Positions 1 through 10,080 of a DNA stretch of 64,000 nt are shown in pieces. Numbering within the stretch: the first letter of the stretch is position 1; the number at the start of each line of letters is the position of its first letter. The stretch lies in assembly GCA_031761425.1 (NCBI GenBank), contig JARFXV010000305.1:172501-236500 (forward strand). The letters are read 5' to 3'. The notes beneath the pieces are model-generated. The model worked only from the letters and a program-made list of their open reading frames with translations, searched no databases and was not told the origin of the DNA. Position numbers and translations under genes: made by a program. This stretch comes from Cosmopolites sordidus (Eukaryota; Arthropoda; Insecta; Coleoptera; Curculionidae).

Positions 1-356
1 TATGACTTCCTCGAAATATAATTAAGTGTTGATCCTTTCTTAACAAGTTTCATTATTAATGATAATGACTGAATTAGTAACGAACAAATGTAACATGGGA
101 TTTTTATCGTATATCTTCGTATTGCAAAAAATGTTATTACCATTCTAACAATAGAAAAATTAACTGTTTCATTGGTACAAAAAAAACATCATATGTGCAG
201 TCTGTCTTATGCTTCATTACAATCAATAAATTTTATAAAATCTTTAGTATTTTTTAAATTGATTACTTGAGGGAATTACACTGAGAGATGTATTAATTCT
301 GATTCAAAATAGTAATAAAAATATTTTCTTCTCTTTGTACGAAACTGCCAAACAAT
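1..356. other. AT-rich sequence, nothing recognised
   Basis: I see no coding pattern, terminal repeat or RNA motif here. The base composition is strongly AT, as in most unassigned stretches of the window. Confidence 0.5.
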
Positions 357-602
357 TCATACTAGTTCCCTAGTCCTCAAGGGGCTTGGTTTTACCAAGT
401 ACGTGTTTGACAATCCCGGGATCCCCGAGTCCTTCCTTAAGCTAAGCTGTTGAGCGACTCCTGGGGATGGCCGAGTGGCATCCGAGGGCATTTGAATGTT
501 TTTAACGGACCTCTGAAGTACTTCCCGCCCTCTCAAAGTAAGTAGGGTTACCAGGATAAGAGAACAGTGTCTTGGTGGAATTCTTTCATAAATGTGTCCC
601 AT
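357..602 (-). repeat. GC-richer island, possible repeat fragment
   Basis: This stretch is clearly richer in G and C than its AT-rich flanks and is open for 81 codons on the minus strand. The translation shows no domain I recognise, so I do not call it a gene. The sharp composition change on both sides suggests an inserted fragment, perhaps the untranslated part of a LINE, since jockey-like LINE debris starts about 130 bases downstream. That link is inference only. Confidence 0.25.
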
Positions 603-734
603 TTTTTTTATAAATAAAGTGAAGTAGATAATATAAGAAAACTGCTAGATGACACTTTCCTTTTTTCAGTAATCTCCATTAAAAATCACAAATATTCTAA
701 GTATCACTAAATTTCAAGTTAACTGTAGAACTCT

Positions 735-1050
735 TAAATTTCTTTAAAGGTGTTATATGTCCTGGTTTGATTAATTGCAAGGAAGGAATAGTAGACAATT
801 TAAAACCAATTGAGGTCATTGCCTTGAGAAGGGATGGTACATACTTGATAGAATCGAAGTTGGATACCTTTCACTAAGAGTCACTTAGACCACTAATATG
901 TTACAAATGCCAGCTGTTCGGTCACATATCATAGAGGAGTGATGATCCATCCACTAGCCCTACCGTGGAATGCCCTCTCGTGATGGTACTCCCTGTTCCC
1001 CATCTCCACATTGCTTGAACTGTGGGAAATCGCACTCTTCTAGGTACAGA
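735..1050 (+). pseudogene. Relic of a LINE gag-like ORF1 with zinc knuckles
   Basis: Read in changing frames, the region gives a short IALRRDGTYLIE-type stretch and then a CYKCQLFGH zinc knuckle near 899-925, followed near 1012-1050 by a second cysteine cluster of the form NCGKSHSSRYRG. In insects this order (basic/RRM-like stretch, C-x2-C-x3-GH knuckle, C-x2-C...SRYRGC) is typical of the nucleic-acid-binding ORF1 of jockey-like non-LTR retrotransposons, where it packages the element RNA. Several stops and frame changes show the copy is dead. The matching C-terminal end of a LINE follows at about 1235-1600, so the two may be one element with a large internal deletion. Confidence 0.55.
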
Positions 1051-1055
1051 GGAAT

Positions 1056-1089
1056 TATATTCAAATAAGAATCGAATTTAAATAGACAT
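1056..1089. repeat. 34 bp dispersed motif, copy 1
   Basis: The motif TATTCAAATAAGAATCGAAT plus TTAAATAGACA occurs here and again, with one difference, at 4139-4172; its first 16 bases also occur near 3924-3940. See the matching entry at 4125-4186. Confidence 0.5.
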
Positions 1090-1234
1090 TATATTCTATC
1101 AGATAGAATAATATATAAATATGCTGAATCTATACCTACGCTGCTTATCTGAAATAACAACAACAGAGATTGAAATCCAGACAGCCGCCCGCGGCAACCG
1201 CCAACCAGCTGATAAACTTTCATTGCAATAAACA

Positions 1235-1600
1235 ATGCACATTGCAATGCACAATGGAGATATTGGAGACAGCACAAACTCCCATCTGGTATAGGACTCA
1301 ACAACCAAACCACCACTAGAAGATTATGGTGCAACCTAAACAGGATCCGGACAAATCACGGAATTTGCAACCAGAAGCTGGCCTAATGGGGAGTCACGGA
1401 CAGCTCGAGATGTGATAAATGCGGCGCTGAAGAGCAAACGATTGTCCATCCTGCCTTGGAATGGTCTGACGTATGCTTCAGAGTCCCCCTACAAGGTATA
1501 CGACCTCGACGAAGCAGTGGAATGGCTATACAACTGCGAAATGCGCCAGCGCCTGTGATAAAAACGCTTAATATTATACTATTGTATTTATATTTATTTT
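1235..1600 (+). pseudogene. C-terminal relic of a jockey-like LINE polyprotein
   Basis: The conceptual translation runs LPSGIGLNNQTTTRR, LNRIRTNHGICN, then WGVTDSSRCDKCGAEEQTIVH and a tail resembling LDEAVEWLYNC. This is the familiar C-terminal end of insect jockey-type LINE polyproteins: an LNRIRTGHGRC block, then a CxCG...EQT..H zinc-binding knuckle, then a short helix before the stop. One nonsense codon and one frame change are visible. An AT-rich stretch to about 1640 would be the 3' untranslated region. Which LINE clade it belongs to cannot be settled by eye. Confidence 0.6.
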
Positions 1601-1644
1601 GTAATATTAAATATTAGTGCTAGTACATTTATTGTAAAACTGTA

Positions 1645-1944
1645 ATGTGGCCAGCTTTTCTTGCCCAGCGTTTATACAAGGAGAAATGTAGGTATAAAAT
1701 CCTGATGGGTGATTTCAATGCTAGAATTGGAACAACAAGAACTGGTGAAAGTGCAACTGGCCCATATGTAACTGGTGAGCGAGACAATAGAGGTGACAGA
1801 TTGATTGATTTTGCTGAAGGACAATATCTATATATTACGAATTTGTTCAATAAGAAAAATATCAGCAGAAAATGGACATGGAAAAGTCCATCTGGACTCA
1901 CAAGCAAAATTGATTACATCATGACCATTACACCATGTCCTTAA
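1645..1944 (+). pseudogene. APE endonuclease fragment of the RTE LINE
   Basis: Ninety-nine codons stay open. They include GDFNARIG, the conserved metal-binding GDFN of APE-type LINE endonucleases, and SKIDYIM near the end. The SDHRMV catalytic histidine block follows at about 1960-1980 in another frame (GSDHRMVRAKV), so a frameshift separates the two. The role in the live element was to nick target DNA and prime reverse transcription. The start Met is simply the first in the open stretch and is not a natural start. Confidence 0.7.
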
Positions 1945-2397
1945 CAATTTTAATGTTGGAAGTGACCACCGAATGGTACGAGCAAAAGTTAGAATTAACT
2001 GTCAAAGAGAGCGCGAAAGAATGATAAGATCAAACCAACAGAATAGCACCAGAAGAAAAATGTCTCAAACAGACAAAAATATCCAGTGAGACCATTAATT
2101 TAATGAAGAAGCGACGAACAATGAGAAATGCAGGGAGTCTTTTGGCAGGGTCGAGTACGCTGAGCTCTGTAAAACTATAAGAAAACGTATCAGAGAGGAC
2201 ACGCGCCGGTTCAATATGCAGCTAGTGCAAAAAACCCTGGCAGAAAACAAAGGAATTAACAAGGCTAAACAGAAGTTGAGAAGAAAAAGAACGCAAATTT
2301 ATGCCTTAATGCGTGAGGATGGTATAGTGTGCAGAATGCGTACGCAAATGTTAGAGGTTGTCAGAAAATTTTATTAACAGTTATATGAAGATCAGAA

Positions 2398-3326
2398 CTA
2401 ATCAAAGACAACAATACCCATGGAAGAACGAATACCAGATATCTTAATGGAGGAACTAACAAATGCTATAGAATCGATGAAAATCTGCAAGGCTCCAGGA
2501 AAAGACAGTGTAACTGTCGAAATATTGAAAGTTGGTGGTCGGATGTTACATAAAACACTGGCAAAATTATATTCAAAATGCCTCAAAGAACAAAAAGTAC
2601 CTGACTTATGGAAAAATACAAAAGTGACCCTTTTACATAAAAAAGGAGCACAGGAGGATTTAAAGAACTATCGTCTAATAAGCCTCCTATCAGTAATATA
2701 CAAAGTTTTCACTAAGATAATATTTGAAAGAATATTAAAAAAACTGAATGACGCACAACCAAGATAAGATGCAGGATTCAGAAGTAGATTCAGTACACAT
2801 GGATCACATCTAGGTTGTACAGCAGGCCATAGTAATGCACAAATAATACACCATGCTACTGTGCTTGGCTTTTATCGACTACAAAAAAGCATTTGACTCA
2901 ATCTCAAAGCATGCAATAATGGATGCACTGCTTAGCCAAAGGGTAGATAAAACATATGTAAACCTATTAGGATCGATATATGATGGAGCTACAGCGACAA
3001 TTTACCTTGATGATCTTAAAGTAGGAATTAATGTAGAATGAGGTGTACGGCAGGGTGACGCAATATCGCCTATTCTTTTCTCGGCTGGCCTTGAAGAAGT
3101 ATTCCGTAAACTGGATTGGGAAGAGGATGGTGTGAAGATCAATAGTGCAAACTTAAACCATCTTAGATATGCAGATGATATCGTTCTCCTTTCACAACAC
3201 CCAGTGGAGCTTCACAGAGACATACAAGATCTGCAAAGGGCTGGTGAACCATTTGGCTTAAAAATAAACCTCAAAAAGAGTCAGGCTATGTTCAATAAAT
3301 TCAAGGAATTCAAGGATTCCTTCTGA
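2398..3326 (+). pseudogene. Reverse transcriptase fragment of the RTE LINE
   Basis: Three open pieces in different frames give a nearly complete RT: EELTNAIESMKICKAPGKDS (fingers), FIDYKKAFDSISKHA (motif A, first catalytic Asp), RQGDAISPILFSAGLEEVF (motif B) and LRYADDIVLLSQ (motif C, the YADD box). At least two nonsense codons and several frame changes break the chain, for example a stop just before the RQGD block at about 3041. The palm motifs are otherwise intact in sequence, implying moderate age. Confidence 0.75.
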
Positions 3327-3387
3327 AGACAGAAGGATTTTACTTTTTGGAAGGGATTTGGATATCTTACACCACTTTATACATCTA

Positions 3388-3925
3388 TTAAAATGGCCTA
3401 AAATCTGTTAACGACCTGTTAAATATGGCCGGCAGGCATTTGGTAGGCTCAACATGGTGTTTAAGAGCAGACTTCCACTTTGCCAGAAAAGAAAAGTCTT
3501 CGATCAGTTCATCCTGGAAGTGTCCGGAAGTGAAACCTGAACACTCACATCCCAATAAATTCAAAAACTTCAGATAGCACAGAGGGGAATGGAAAGATGT
3601 ATGCTTGGCTTTGCAGAAGGGGACAAAAAGCCCTGTGCATGGATCAGGGAACAAACGAAAGTGGGAAGAGTAAAGCAATTGAAATGGAGATGGGCAGATC
3701 ATATAGCGAGGCGATGAGACGATTGATGGTCCAGGGCAATCCTGGACTGGATACTGCTTAATCGAAAACGTCCGCGAAGGAGACCGAGAGCACGTTGGAC
3801 TGATAACATCGTTAAGTATATAGCACCCGAGTGGCAGAAGAAAGCCCAGGACTGTGAAAGTTGGAAGCAACTGAAGAGGCCTTCACGCTGTTGTAAATCG
3901 ACATGGGCTGATGATGATGATATAT
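3388..3925 (+). pseudogene. C-terminal tail of the RTE LINE with GAT-repeat 3' end
   Basis: The strings KRKVFDQFILE, QRGMERCMLGF, AWIREQTKV, LKWRWADHIA and RPRARWTDNIVKY come in this order, in more than one frame. The same tail recurs in this window at about 9470-9870, 36457-36842, 37688-37925 and, on the minus strand, near 38711-38840, so this RTE family is multi-copy here. The coding end runs straight into GATGATGATGATATATA. Confidence 0.75.
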
Positions 3926-4124
3926 ATTCAAATAAGAACTAGCCATGTAAAGAATTAGAGTAACAGAAGGTGTTACATATTTAATCGCTAAAGCCAAACG
4001 CAAACATCTGTCCAAATATAATTTTACAATGCTGCATCCAGGAACCCTTCCATAGTATCATGCGCATTCCAGTGCGATTTCCCATCCATTGAAGCTCCTC
4101 CTCTCCACCACCACAGTCTCAACC

Positions 4125-4186
4125 TAGCATACCTAACTATATTCAAATATGAATCGAATTTAAATAGACATATAGCATACCTGACT
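4125..4186. repeat. 34 bp dispersed motif, copy 2, between 14 bp direct repeats
   Basis: At 4139-4172 the sequence repeats the motif of 1056-1089. It is bracketed by TAGCATACCTAACT (4125-4138) and TAGCATACCTGACT (4173-4186), which match at 13 of 14 positions. The arrangement looks like a target-site duplication around a very short insert. I know of no TE that is only 34 bp long, so a 5'-truncated LINE or SINE tail is the most ordinary explanation. Confidence 0.5.
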
Positions 4187-4189
4187 CCC

Positions 4190-6600
4190 TCCCTGCATTC
4201 GCTTCTACACATTTCATATACCCCTCCTCCCCTTCCCCACCTGTACACAAATCGCCATTTTTCCTCGAAAATTTTTTGCTCTCTATTCTATTTCTCTTTC
4301 TCTACCATATGCTTCTCTTCCCACATTTCTTCTCTGCCTCCTTCCCCGTCCCTAGCTAAAATTCTCCTTAGAGAAGTTCATTCTAAAAATTTTTAGACTG
4401 CTTTCTCCAGAAACAGTTCCAAATCGTCGGTGTGCTCTGTGACGATGAAATGAATGAAATCTGTAGTCTTTCTAGAGTTGAACGCTATATCAGTTTGCAG
4501 GCCGGTCTCTACAACTGTAGACTGGTAATAATTATTTTACAGTTATTTCGCCCCACACGAAGTATATTAAGACCATTTTCTAATTTAAGCCTCTATAATC
4601 AGTATGCTCCAAAGATCGAGCTGTTGAAAGGGTTCAAAAAAGGGTTTATTGAGGTAGTTGAAACAGGCCCTATAAAGAATAATTTTTATTAACGGGATTT
4701 TGTGCCCCCCCGTGACGTCGGTTTTATATATCGCTTTTTATTGCCCGGTCTCTTTTGTATTGCGCTCAACAAAAAGTCTATCTGATTTAACTATAAAGTA
4801 ATAAATTTCAATCAGGCTTTTTCATGACTTGATAGTGACATTTCCGCAGATGGACATCGTGTACACCCTAATATAAGTATTAAGGCGCAGGTCATAAAAT
4901 TAGTTGTGTGCGAAAATATTATTGATATATTGGTTTTCTGGTAGATTATTAAATTAGATTTACATTGTTTGAGATTATACAAGGAAAATATCGAAAATTA
5001 CAGCTGCATAGAATGTTTTGCATTTGTAAATTTAATAAATCACACAAATTTTATTTTAAAACTAAATCTATAATTTGATGAATCAAAATTAACTGTGACT
5101 GTGAAATTCAATTTTATTCATTCATTCTTTAATTCTTATTCGTGCAATACTTTGTTTTATTTATTTATTTTTTATTTAATTGGCTACGTTGCAATTTTTT
5201 TGGGAAATTCAGTTTTTTTTTAATTGCCCTCTTAAGGTATTATTTGCAAGAAGAGTCTTTTGAGGTAGGAAGACTTGTGGTTATGACGTCTCATCCTAGT
5301 TGATCCTCTCTTTGATTTCCCCCAATGTTTAGGAATATACATTAAAATGACTCTGAAGGATTAAGAGTGGAAGGAGTAGAGGAGGTCCCATAGTCTGGAA
5401 ATTAGGAGATAATTTGGGTTTGAGTGTGCCTGTAATGAGCTGAGTGAATCAGTTGCACACTAGTCATAGGGCTAGTCTTTAGGGTGAGATGCCACTTTTT
5501 AAAGGTTCATGGCTAACAAACAGCTCAACTGAGAAAACAGATAAAGAACTGGTAGAATATGAGGTATCATATTCCCCGATCCTGAAGGGGATTCGAAACT
5601 TTCTGTGAAGGCAACGTGGAAAGAGGAGAGTCCAAAGAGAAAATTACAGAAGATGGATCCGAAAATGGATGGAAAAAGGCAAGAGAATAGGATTGATTGT
5701 CTAATTGGGATAGGAAGGTGATTTCGGAAAGAGAAGACATGAGTTAGAGAGATTTGAGATAGGTGGATTGAAATATTGAGCAAAAAGGCTAGGGAGTCTG
5801 GAAAGGTCGGGATTTTCAATTAGGGCATTCGATTTCCAGCAGGAATTGCAGAATTTCCTGTTATAGGTCGGGCTTCTAAAAGGATATCTGTAGGTCGGGG
5901 TTTCTAAAAGGGTCAGATTAGAGATTTTTAACAGAATACGTTGGTTGATAACTAAACGTTGGTTTAGGTTAGGAACGCTCTTGATTGGACTGTATTTGAA
6001 AGCCCCAAAAGTAATTCTAAATGCCTTGTTTTAGATGTAATTTTTGAGATCTTGTATAAGTGGAGTTGTGTTGTGCAGAAAGCACCCACAGTTCAATTTG
6101 TTTCTTTGAGACCATCATATCATGATGTTATAGTCTAAGAGTATTCTATACTTAAGGGAATGTTAAATTTTTCAAGATAGAAAGTTAACAAAAGGGATTC
6201 CATGAGACTTAAAAGGTGATAGGTCCTTAAATATGTGCCGACCTAGGATTTCCTTTAAATAGCTGGGCAGTGCGGGTTACTTCGAATAACTCACACATAT
6301 TTCCTACACTATTTTGCCTCCTAACCAAGAGGTCCTTTACTTTTTCAGTTATGTTTAAAATTATTTTTTATATATCAGATGGGACCAGTATCATGCTTCT
6401 ATTGTGTTTTGGAGGCATTTTATTTTATATTTGTGACAGTTTGAGTTCGGTTCTTGTGTAGTGTAGAGTTTTAAGCATATTCAAAAATTCGGAACTGATG
6501 AGAGGTCCAAAAACAGTAAGAACGACTGAAAATATTGCATGTGTGGAAGAGTCTTCAGAACCCACTTCTATCAAATTGTCGATTTTCATGAAAAGTTAAT
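4190..6600. other. Long stretch without recognised genes
   Basis: Short open frames occur (86 codons at 4432-4692 plus, 106 codons at 5499-5819 minus, 63 codons at 6270-6461 plus) but none shows a domain, codon pattern or motif I recognise. The 4260-4350 part is pyrimidine-rich. Part of 5240-6000 is less AT-rich than average and might be an old unrecognised repeat. I see no splice-consistent gene model. Confidence 0.4.
5862..5917. repeat. 28 bp tandem duplication
   Basis: Two adjacent units share the core TAGGTCGGG-TTCTAAAAGG (near 5863 and 5891) with a few differences. The repeat is too short to assign to a family. Confidence 0.5.
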
Positions 6601-6639
6601 AATGAGCTAACTGATACTTCTTTTGTTTTTTTTGGGGGG

Positions 6640-6900
6640 AGGGGGGGTTTATAAAGGAAAAGGTTTACATAAATAAACATCAAGCCATAAAGCAATTAAA
6701 GGACAACATTCGTGCCAAATTCGCTGCATTAATAGCAAATATGTTGACATCAAATATATTGAAAATGCGTTAGAAGGGCAAAAATTTGCAATGCTGCTAA
6801 TGAATCACATTTGATATAATTTTCAAAAATCAATTTACACAAAATTTAAAGACGAAATAAACATATAATAGAAAAACTTATTGTGTCTTATTTCTTTTAA
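6640..6900 (+). pseudogene. C-terminal relic of an IS630/Tc1-type transposase
   Basis: A translation through changing frames gives QAIKQLKDNIRAKFAALIANML and, near 6800-6830, ITFDIIFKNQ. Insect IS630/Tc1-like transposases of the WGYVK class end this way: a KPATIEALEDNIR helix, then a GHMPDIIFK-type terminus just before the stop and an AATAAA-rich 3' end. Only the last 60 or so codons are seen, with several stops. No terminal inverted repeat was found. Confidence 0.45.
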
Positions 6901-7720
6901 AACCTTACAAATAATTCAAATGGTAGCGTGATACTTCCCCCACCCTTTATAAATAATGAAGAAGTACTTCGAATAACGAAAAAAATATTTTAAATATTTA
7001 TTTTATAATTATGTTATTACTTCTATTTTTATTTAATACTTATACTTAATTTTTAATACTGTTGAGCTAGAGAAAGTATGTTGGGTACCTAATATAATAT
7101 ATGTAAGGTATCAAACCTGTCACACTTAAGACCATGGACAATCAGTCGTACAAATATATTTACATAATATCAATAACGGTTTTCTTTTTGAAGGTTTTCT
7201 ATTCCTTTTCATTTGCCTATTGTCTAATATATTTCAGTCCCTTCTTATTTTTTCAACAATAAAATCAAAAAATTCCCATTCTCGAAGCCAAGTTTAAATG
7301 CTCGCATGCATCGCTTTCACGCTATAACATTTACGCACATATTCACGAGGGGTGAAACGACGTTTTAAAAGGTGTAAAAAATCAACCCCTCAAGCGGAAT
7401 TCACCTCATTATGTCAAAACTGGTTGTAGTTTTGGGCAATCTATCTATACATCTTTACAATCTTAAAGTTAGTTTCGACTTTTGAAGTACTTGTAACCAG
7501 ACAATGGAAGCTGTTGAAAGCTGTAGAGGGGGACGGGTGGAATACGAGGGTCATTTAGAAGAAGAAACAAATGGGGTGTGACAATTGCTGAATTTTGGCG
7601 GGGTAAATGGTGAGAAATGATGAACCATTTCATTGATATTCTAATAAAATGTTCTTTCTAATGTTTTTCTTAAAAAAAAAACGCATTTGTGGATATTATC
7701 AAGTAATAGTTATTGAGCTA
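6900..7720. other. AT-rich sequence, nothing recognised
   Basis: No open frame longer than 60 codons and no known motif is seen. A poly-A run near 7672-7682 could be the tail of a retrotransposed fragment, but nothing upstream of it is identifiable. Confidence 0.4.
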
Positions 7721-7734
7721 TCCCAAAAAAGAAC

Positions 7735-7965
7735 ATGTCAAAATTGCTTTGCGAACTTTTATGCTGGTACACTCTGGTCGACTAAACGATAATATTAATA
7801 ACAAATTAAAGATACTGATTGATGGTTATTAGCACGTCACTTCAGGTAGGCTTGTTAGGACTCTAAGTTCATCGAAAACAACCATTGAAGGACATGTGAA
7901 GACATTTGGCTTCGTAAAAAGAAACTCGATAATCGGGTACACTTGAATTTTAAGAATTTTAAAAA
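7735..7965 (+). pseudogene. Relic of a mariner transposase DNA-binding domain
   Basis: Reading through frame changes gives SGRLVRTLSSSKTTIEGHVK followed by TFGFVKKLD and a degraded VPHEL-like block. This fits the second helix-turn-helix and linker of irritans-type mariner transposases (TSRELA..LN.S.TTI..HL...GKVKKL..WVPHEL). The catalytic DDE/D domain is not present downstream, where Penelope sequence takes over. The assignment rests on one short region. Confidence 0.4.
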
Positions 7966-8276
7966 AATTCAAGACAATTGAATCAGCATATATGAGTTAC
8001 GCTTGAAATGTATGCAAAATAATCTATTTTTAAAATTATTGATTATTGGTAACGTAAAATAGATTTGTGTTAAGATCATGTTATTAATTAGGTGGAATTA
8101 TAAGGATTTTATTTATTCAGACCAGTTGATGCTTTTTCTATTGACTAAATTTTATCTCTTCTCTTCGATAGTTATTTCCGCGAGCGGTATTTAATGCAAT
8201 ACGTAGTATTTAATTTTTTAATATTCTTCTCTGATTCACTCACCTCTCTCTACATAGCCCTTTTTAAATAAATTCT

Positions 8277-8560
8277 TCTATTGGAACCGTCAGTGAGAAC
8301 ATGACACAAAAGAATTTACCACTAAACACCAAATCACTTTTATAAGTTTCCGACGCGCTTTTCACTAACCATGTTAACATCGTCAGCAGATAGTTCAATC
8401 TAATTCTAATTCACAATCTTGACAACTAATTTCGTAAATCTCTGATTTTTCATATTCGTCTGCTGTATTATTTGAATTACCCAGGACTTCTCTTAACTTA
8501 TTATATGGCTTGTAAGACTAGTCTTGTATAACCCTCGTGTTAATTGGACATCAAACAGTA
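8277..8560 (-). mobile_element. Penelope-like element, 3' end, internally deleted
   Basis: On the minus strand, 8560 to 8412 matches the start of the GIY-YIG region of the Penelope copy at 62900-63020 (ATAAGTTAAGAGAAGTCCTG, then an EIYEISCQDC reading). At 8412 the match stops inside the CQDC codons and jumps directly to the terminal-repeat sequence (8300-8408), so the rest of the endonuclease is deleted. The terminal part ends in GTGGTAAATTCTTT, as at 63551-63567. Penelope-like elements encode an RT plus a GIY-YIG nuclease and are a lineage apart from LINEs. A plus-strand Penelope fragment of related sequence lies 200 bp away. Confidence 0.7.
8345..8392 (-). ncRNA. Degenerate hammerhead-ribozyme-like motif
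   Basis: The minus strand carries CTGACGA (8380-8386) and, after a short imperfect hairpin, GAAAA (8359-8363). A hammerhead core needs CUGANGA, stem II and GAAA; position 7 is free to vary, so CTGACGA is allowed. The stem I strands pair poorly here, so this copy is probably inactive. It is homologous by position and sequence to better copies at 50255-50296 and 63483-63525. Confidence 0.4.
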
Positions 8561-8762
8561 TTACCATGAATATGTTTTTGTTCTGTAGCTTTTGAAAAGT
8601 CGAAGTTTCTTTCAGTTATTTCCTAAACTTATGTATGTCTCCATTCACAATAGACACTTTCTATTTTAATTCTCTGTTATAACTGTCTTATTTAAAGGAT
8701 AATAATTAATATTTGCAATATAGTTTAAACTATATTAGGATAAATTAGACCACAAAAAAAAA

Positions 8763-9060
8763 ACGCAGATTTACGAAATTAGTTGTCAAGATTGTGATTG
8801 AAGGTATATTGGACAAAATACCCATATAATGTTATCATGGATCTTTTAATTAACCAGATATAAAGAACATATTATCCGCGTTAGATATGGAAGAAATGAG
8901 AAATTCTGTGTTGCTCAACATGCATTCAATCATGACCATAATAGAATTACTATTAGTTTGAAAAATACACAGTGGGCTAGTGGATAATATTAAAAATATT
9001 CAAAAAACAAATACATTTTTTCCCTTGCTTTACGTAAAAATTCTCAATCCTTCAGTCGCC
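8763..9060 (+). pseudogene. Penelope GIY-YIG endonuclease fragment
   Basis: The translation gives AIYEISCQDC, then RYIGQ, LTRYKEHIIRVRYGRNEKF, then CVAQHAFNHDHNRITISLKN. This matches the Penelope nuclease at 62969-63229 (GIYEISCQDCDRRYIGQ, CVAQHAIEHDHNIDI) closely. In-frame stops and an insertion after RYIGQN break it. In live Penelope-like elements this nuclease nicks the target during insertion. The upstream RT is absent, so the copy is 5'-truncated. A long inverted repeat follows at 9082-9202, the position where a terminal repeat would be expected. Confidence 0.75.
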
Positions 9061-9081
9061 ATCAAATGCCAACAAGCATCT

Positions 9082-9202
9082 CCCGAGACCGGTTTCTGGC
9101 CTTAAGCAGCAGATGGTTCCAAACGTTCGAACGTTTAGTTGCTTTCGAACGTTCAACTAAAACTCGACTGATGACGACTTAAGGCGAGAAACTGGTCTCG
9201 GG
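9082..9202 (+). repeat. Long inverted repeat with hammerhead-like core
   Basis: Arms 9082-9106 and 9178-9202 are complementary at 23 of 25 positions (CCCGAGACCGGTTTCTGGCC... against ...AGAAACTGGTCTCGGG). The loop contains a perfect palindrome at 9121-9136, with TTCGAACGTT repeated again near 9144. CTGATGA (9168-9174) and GAAAC (9188-9192) lie inside or next to the right arm in the order of a hammerhead core. Stem III would have 12 pairs, but stem I is weak. It sits directly 3' of a Penelope nuclease fragment. Confidence 0.55.
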
Positions 9203-9289
9203 AAATGCGCCCGAAAAGTGTAAATAATAATATGACCTTGCATGTATATAAAAGCATTCAAATAGCCAAATGTAAGAAAGTACCAGCGT

Positions 9290-9875
9290 GGCAGATATGG
9301 TCCATTTCTTCACATATCAGGGCAACAACAGGAGGTATTTCGTAATCTGAATTGGAAAATGGATGGAATTAAAATCATGCATACTTAAGTCATCTTAAAT
9401 TCGCAGATGATATCGTTCTCCTCACAAGAGGTAAAGGATTTTCAAAACATAAACGCCTGGAAGGTGGAACGGCGTGATAAATGTGGCTGGCAGGCTCAAC
9501 CTGGTGTTTAAGAACAAACTCGCAGTGAGTCTGAAGAGAAAAATCTTTAATTAGAGAGTCCATTATGACATACGCAAGTGATGGTGATGTGTTTTGGGTA
9601 GCACATAGGAATAAGGGAAGGTGTATGTTTGGCATTACATCTGGGCATTACAATCTGAGACATACAAATCAGAGACATGGACCAGAGAACAAACAAAGAA
9701 ATCTTGGAGTTGAGACAGCTTGATCATAAATGTTCACGAAGAAGACCGAAAACATGATAGACTGATAAGAGCACAGCCCAAATGACAAAAGAAAGCACAG
9801 GACTGCGACTGATGGAAACATTCTGAAGAGGTCTTTATCCTGCAGTGGATAGACACAGGTTGAGTGATGATTCAT
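9290..9875 (+). pseudogene. RTE LINE 3' part, degenerate
   Basis: The translation shows EVFRNLNWKMDGIKI, then a damaged LKFADDIVLLT (YADD region, 9375-9425), then a WCLRTNSQ/FKNKLAVSLKRKI block (9500-9550), and the C-terminal tail with TREQTK, KCSRRRPKT and HSEEVFILQWIDTG (9670-9862). It is colinear with the RTE at 1645-3925, but sequence between motif C and the thumb is lost. The end, GATGATTCA, is a degraded GAT tail. This is a second copy of the same family, older judging from its stops. Confidence 0.65.
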
Positions 9876-9879
9876 TTAA

Positions 9880-10080
9880 GAAGCCAGTGTAAAATTTATG
9901 AAAATGTTTTTGCCCTAAGTTAGTACTAATATATCTAGTTGTCACGTAGATTTTTGGAGTAATCTTGTTGCCAACAAGTTTGTTTTCAGTTGTTGGTTAG
10001 GTTTGCCGACCTGAAGTGTGTTCGGCGATTTTGAAAATGGATAAACATAAAACATATTGAGTTTTTCTTAATTTTTTTTG
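9880..10080. other. AT-rich sequence, nothing recognised
   Basis: I see no coding motif here. The stretch may contain the lost end of the mariner that follows, but I could not identify a terminal inverted repeat. Confidence 0.35.

Larger units (their letters stand above)
1645..3925 (+). mobile_element. RTE-type LINE, about 2.3 kb, degenerate
   Basis: A single element can be followed from the apurinic endonuclease through the reverse transcriptase (RT) to the 3' tail. The order is endonuclease (1645-1944), linker (about 1950-2400, frames broken), RT (2398-3326) and the thumb/C-terminal region (3388-3905). Diagnostic strings are MGDFNARIG, SKIDYIM, APGKDSVTVEIL, YRLISLLSVIYKV, AFIDYKKAFDSI, RQGDAISPILF, LRYADDIVLL and, at the end, LKWRWADHIARR and RPRARWTDNIVKY. 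This is the RTE-like type whose copies are often mis-annotated in insects as craniofacial development protein 2-like. The 3' end is a short GAT repeat at about 3911-3922. The many stops make it non-functional. The 5' end appears truncated just upstream of 1645. Confidence 0.8.

Noticed and set aside
3388..3870. 160-codon minus-strand open frame
   Set aside because: It is the shadow of the plus-strand RTE tail; the same shadow appears at 36461-36787.
5499..5819. 106-codon minus-strand open frame rich in Ser, Phe and Leu
   Set aside because: Its composition follows a purine-rich plus strand. There is no domain, and no sign of a start, splice site or poly-A signal.
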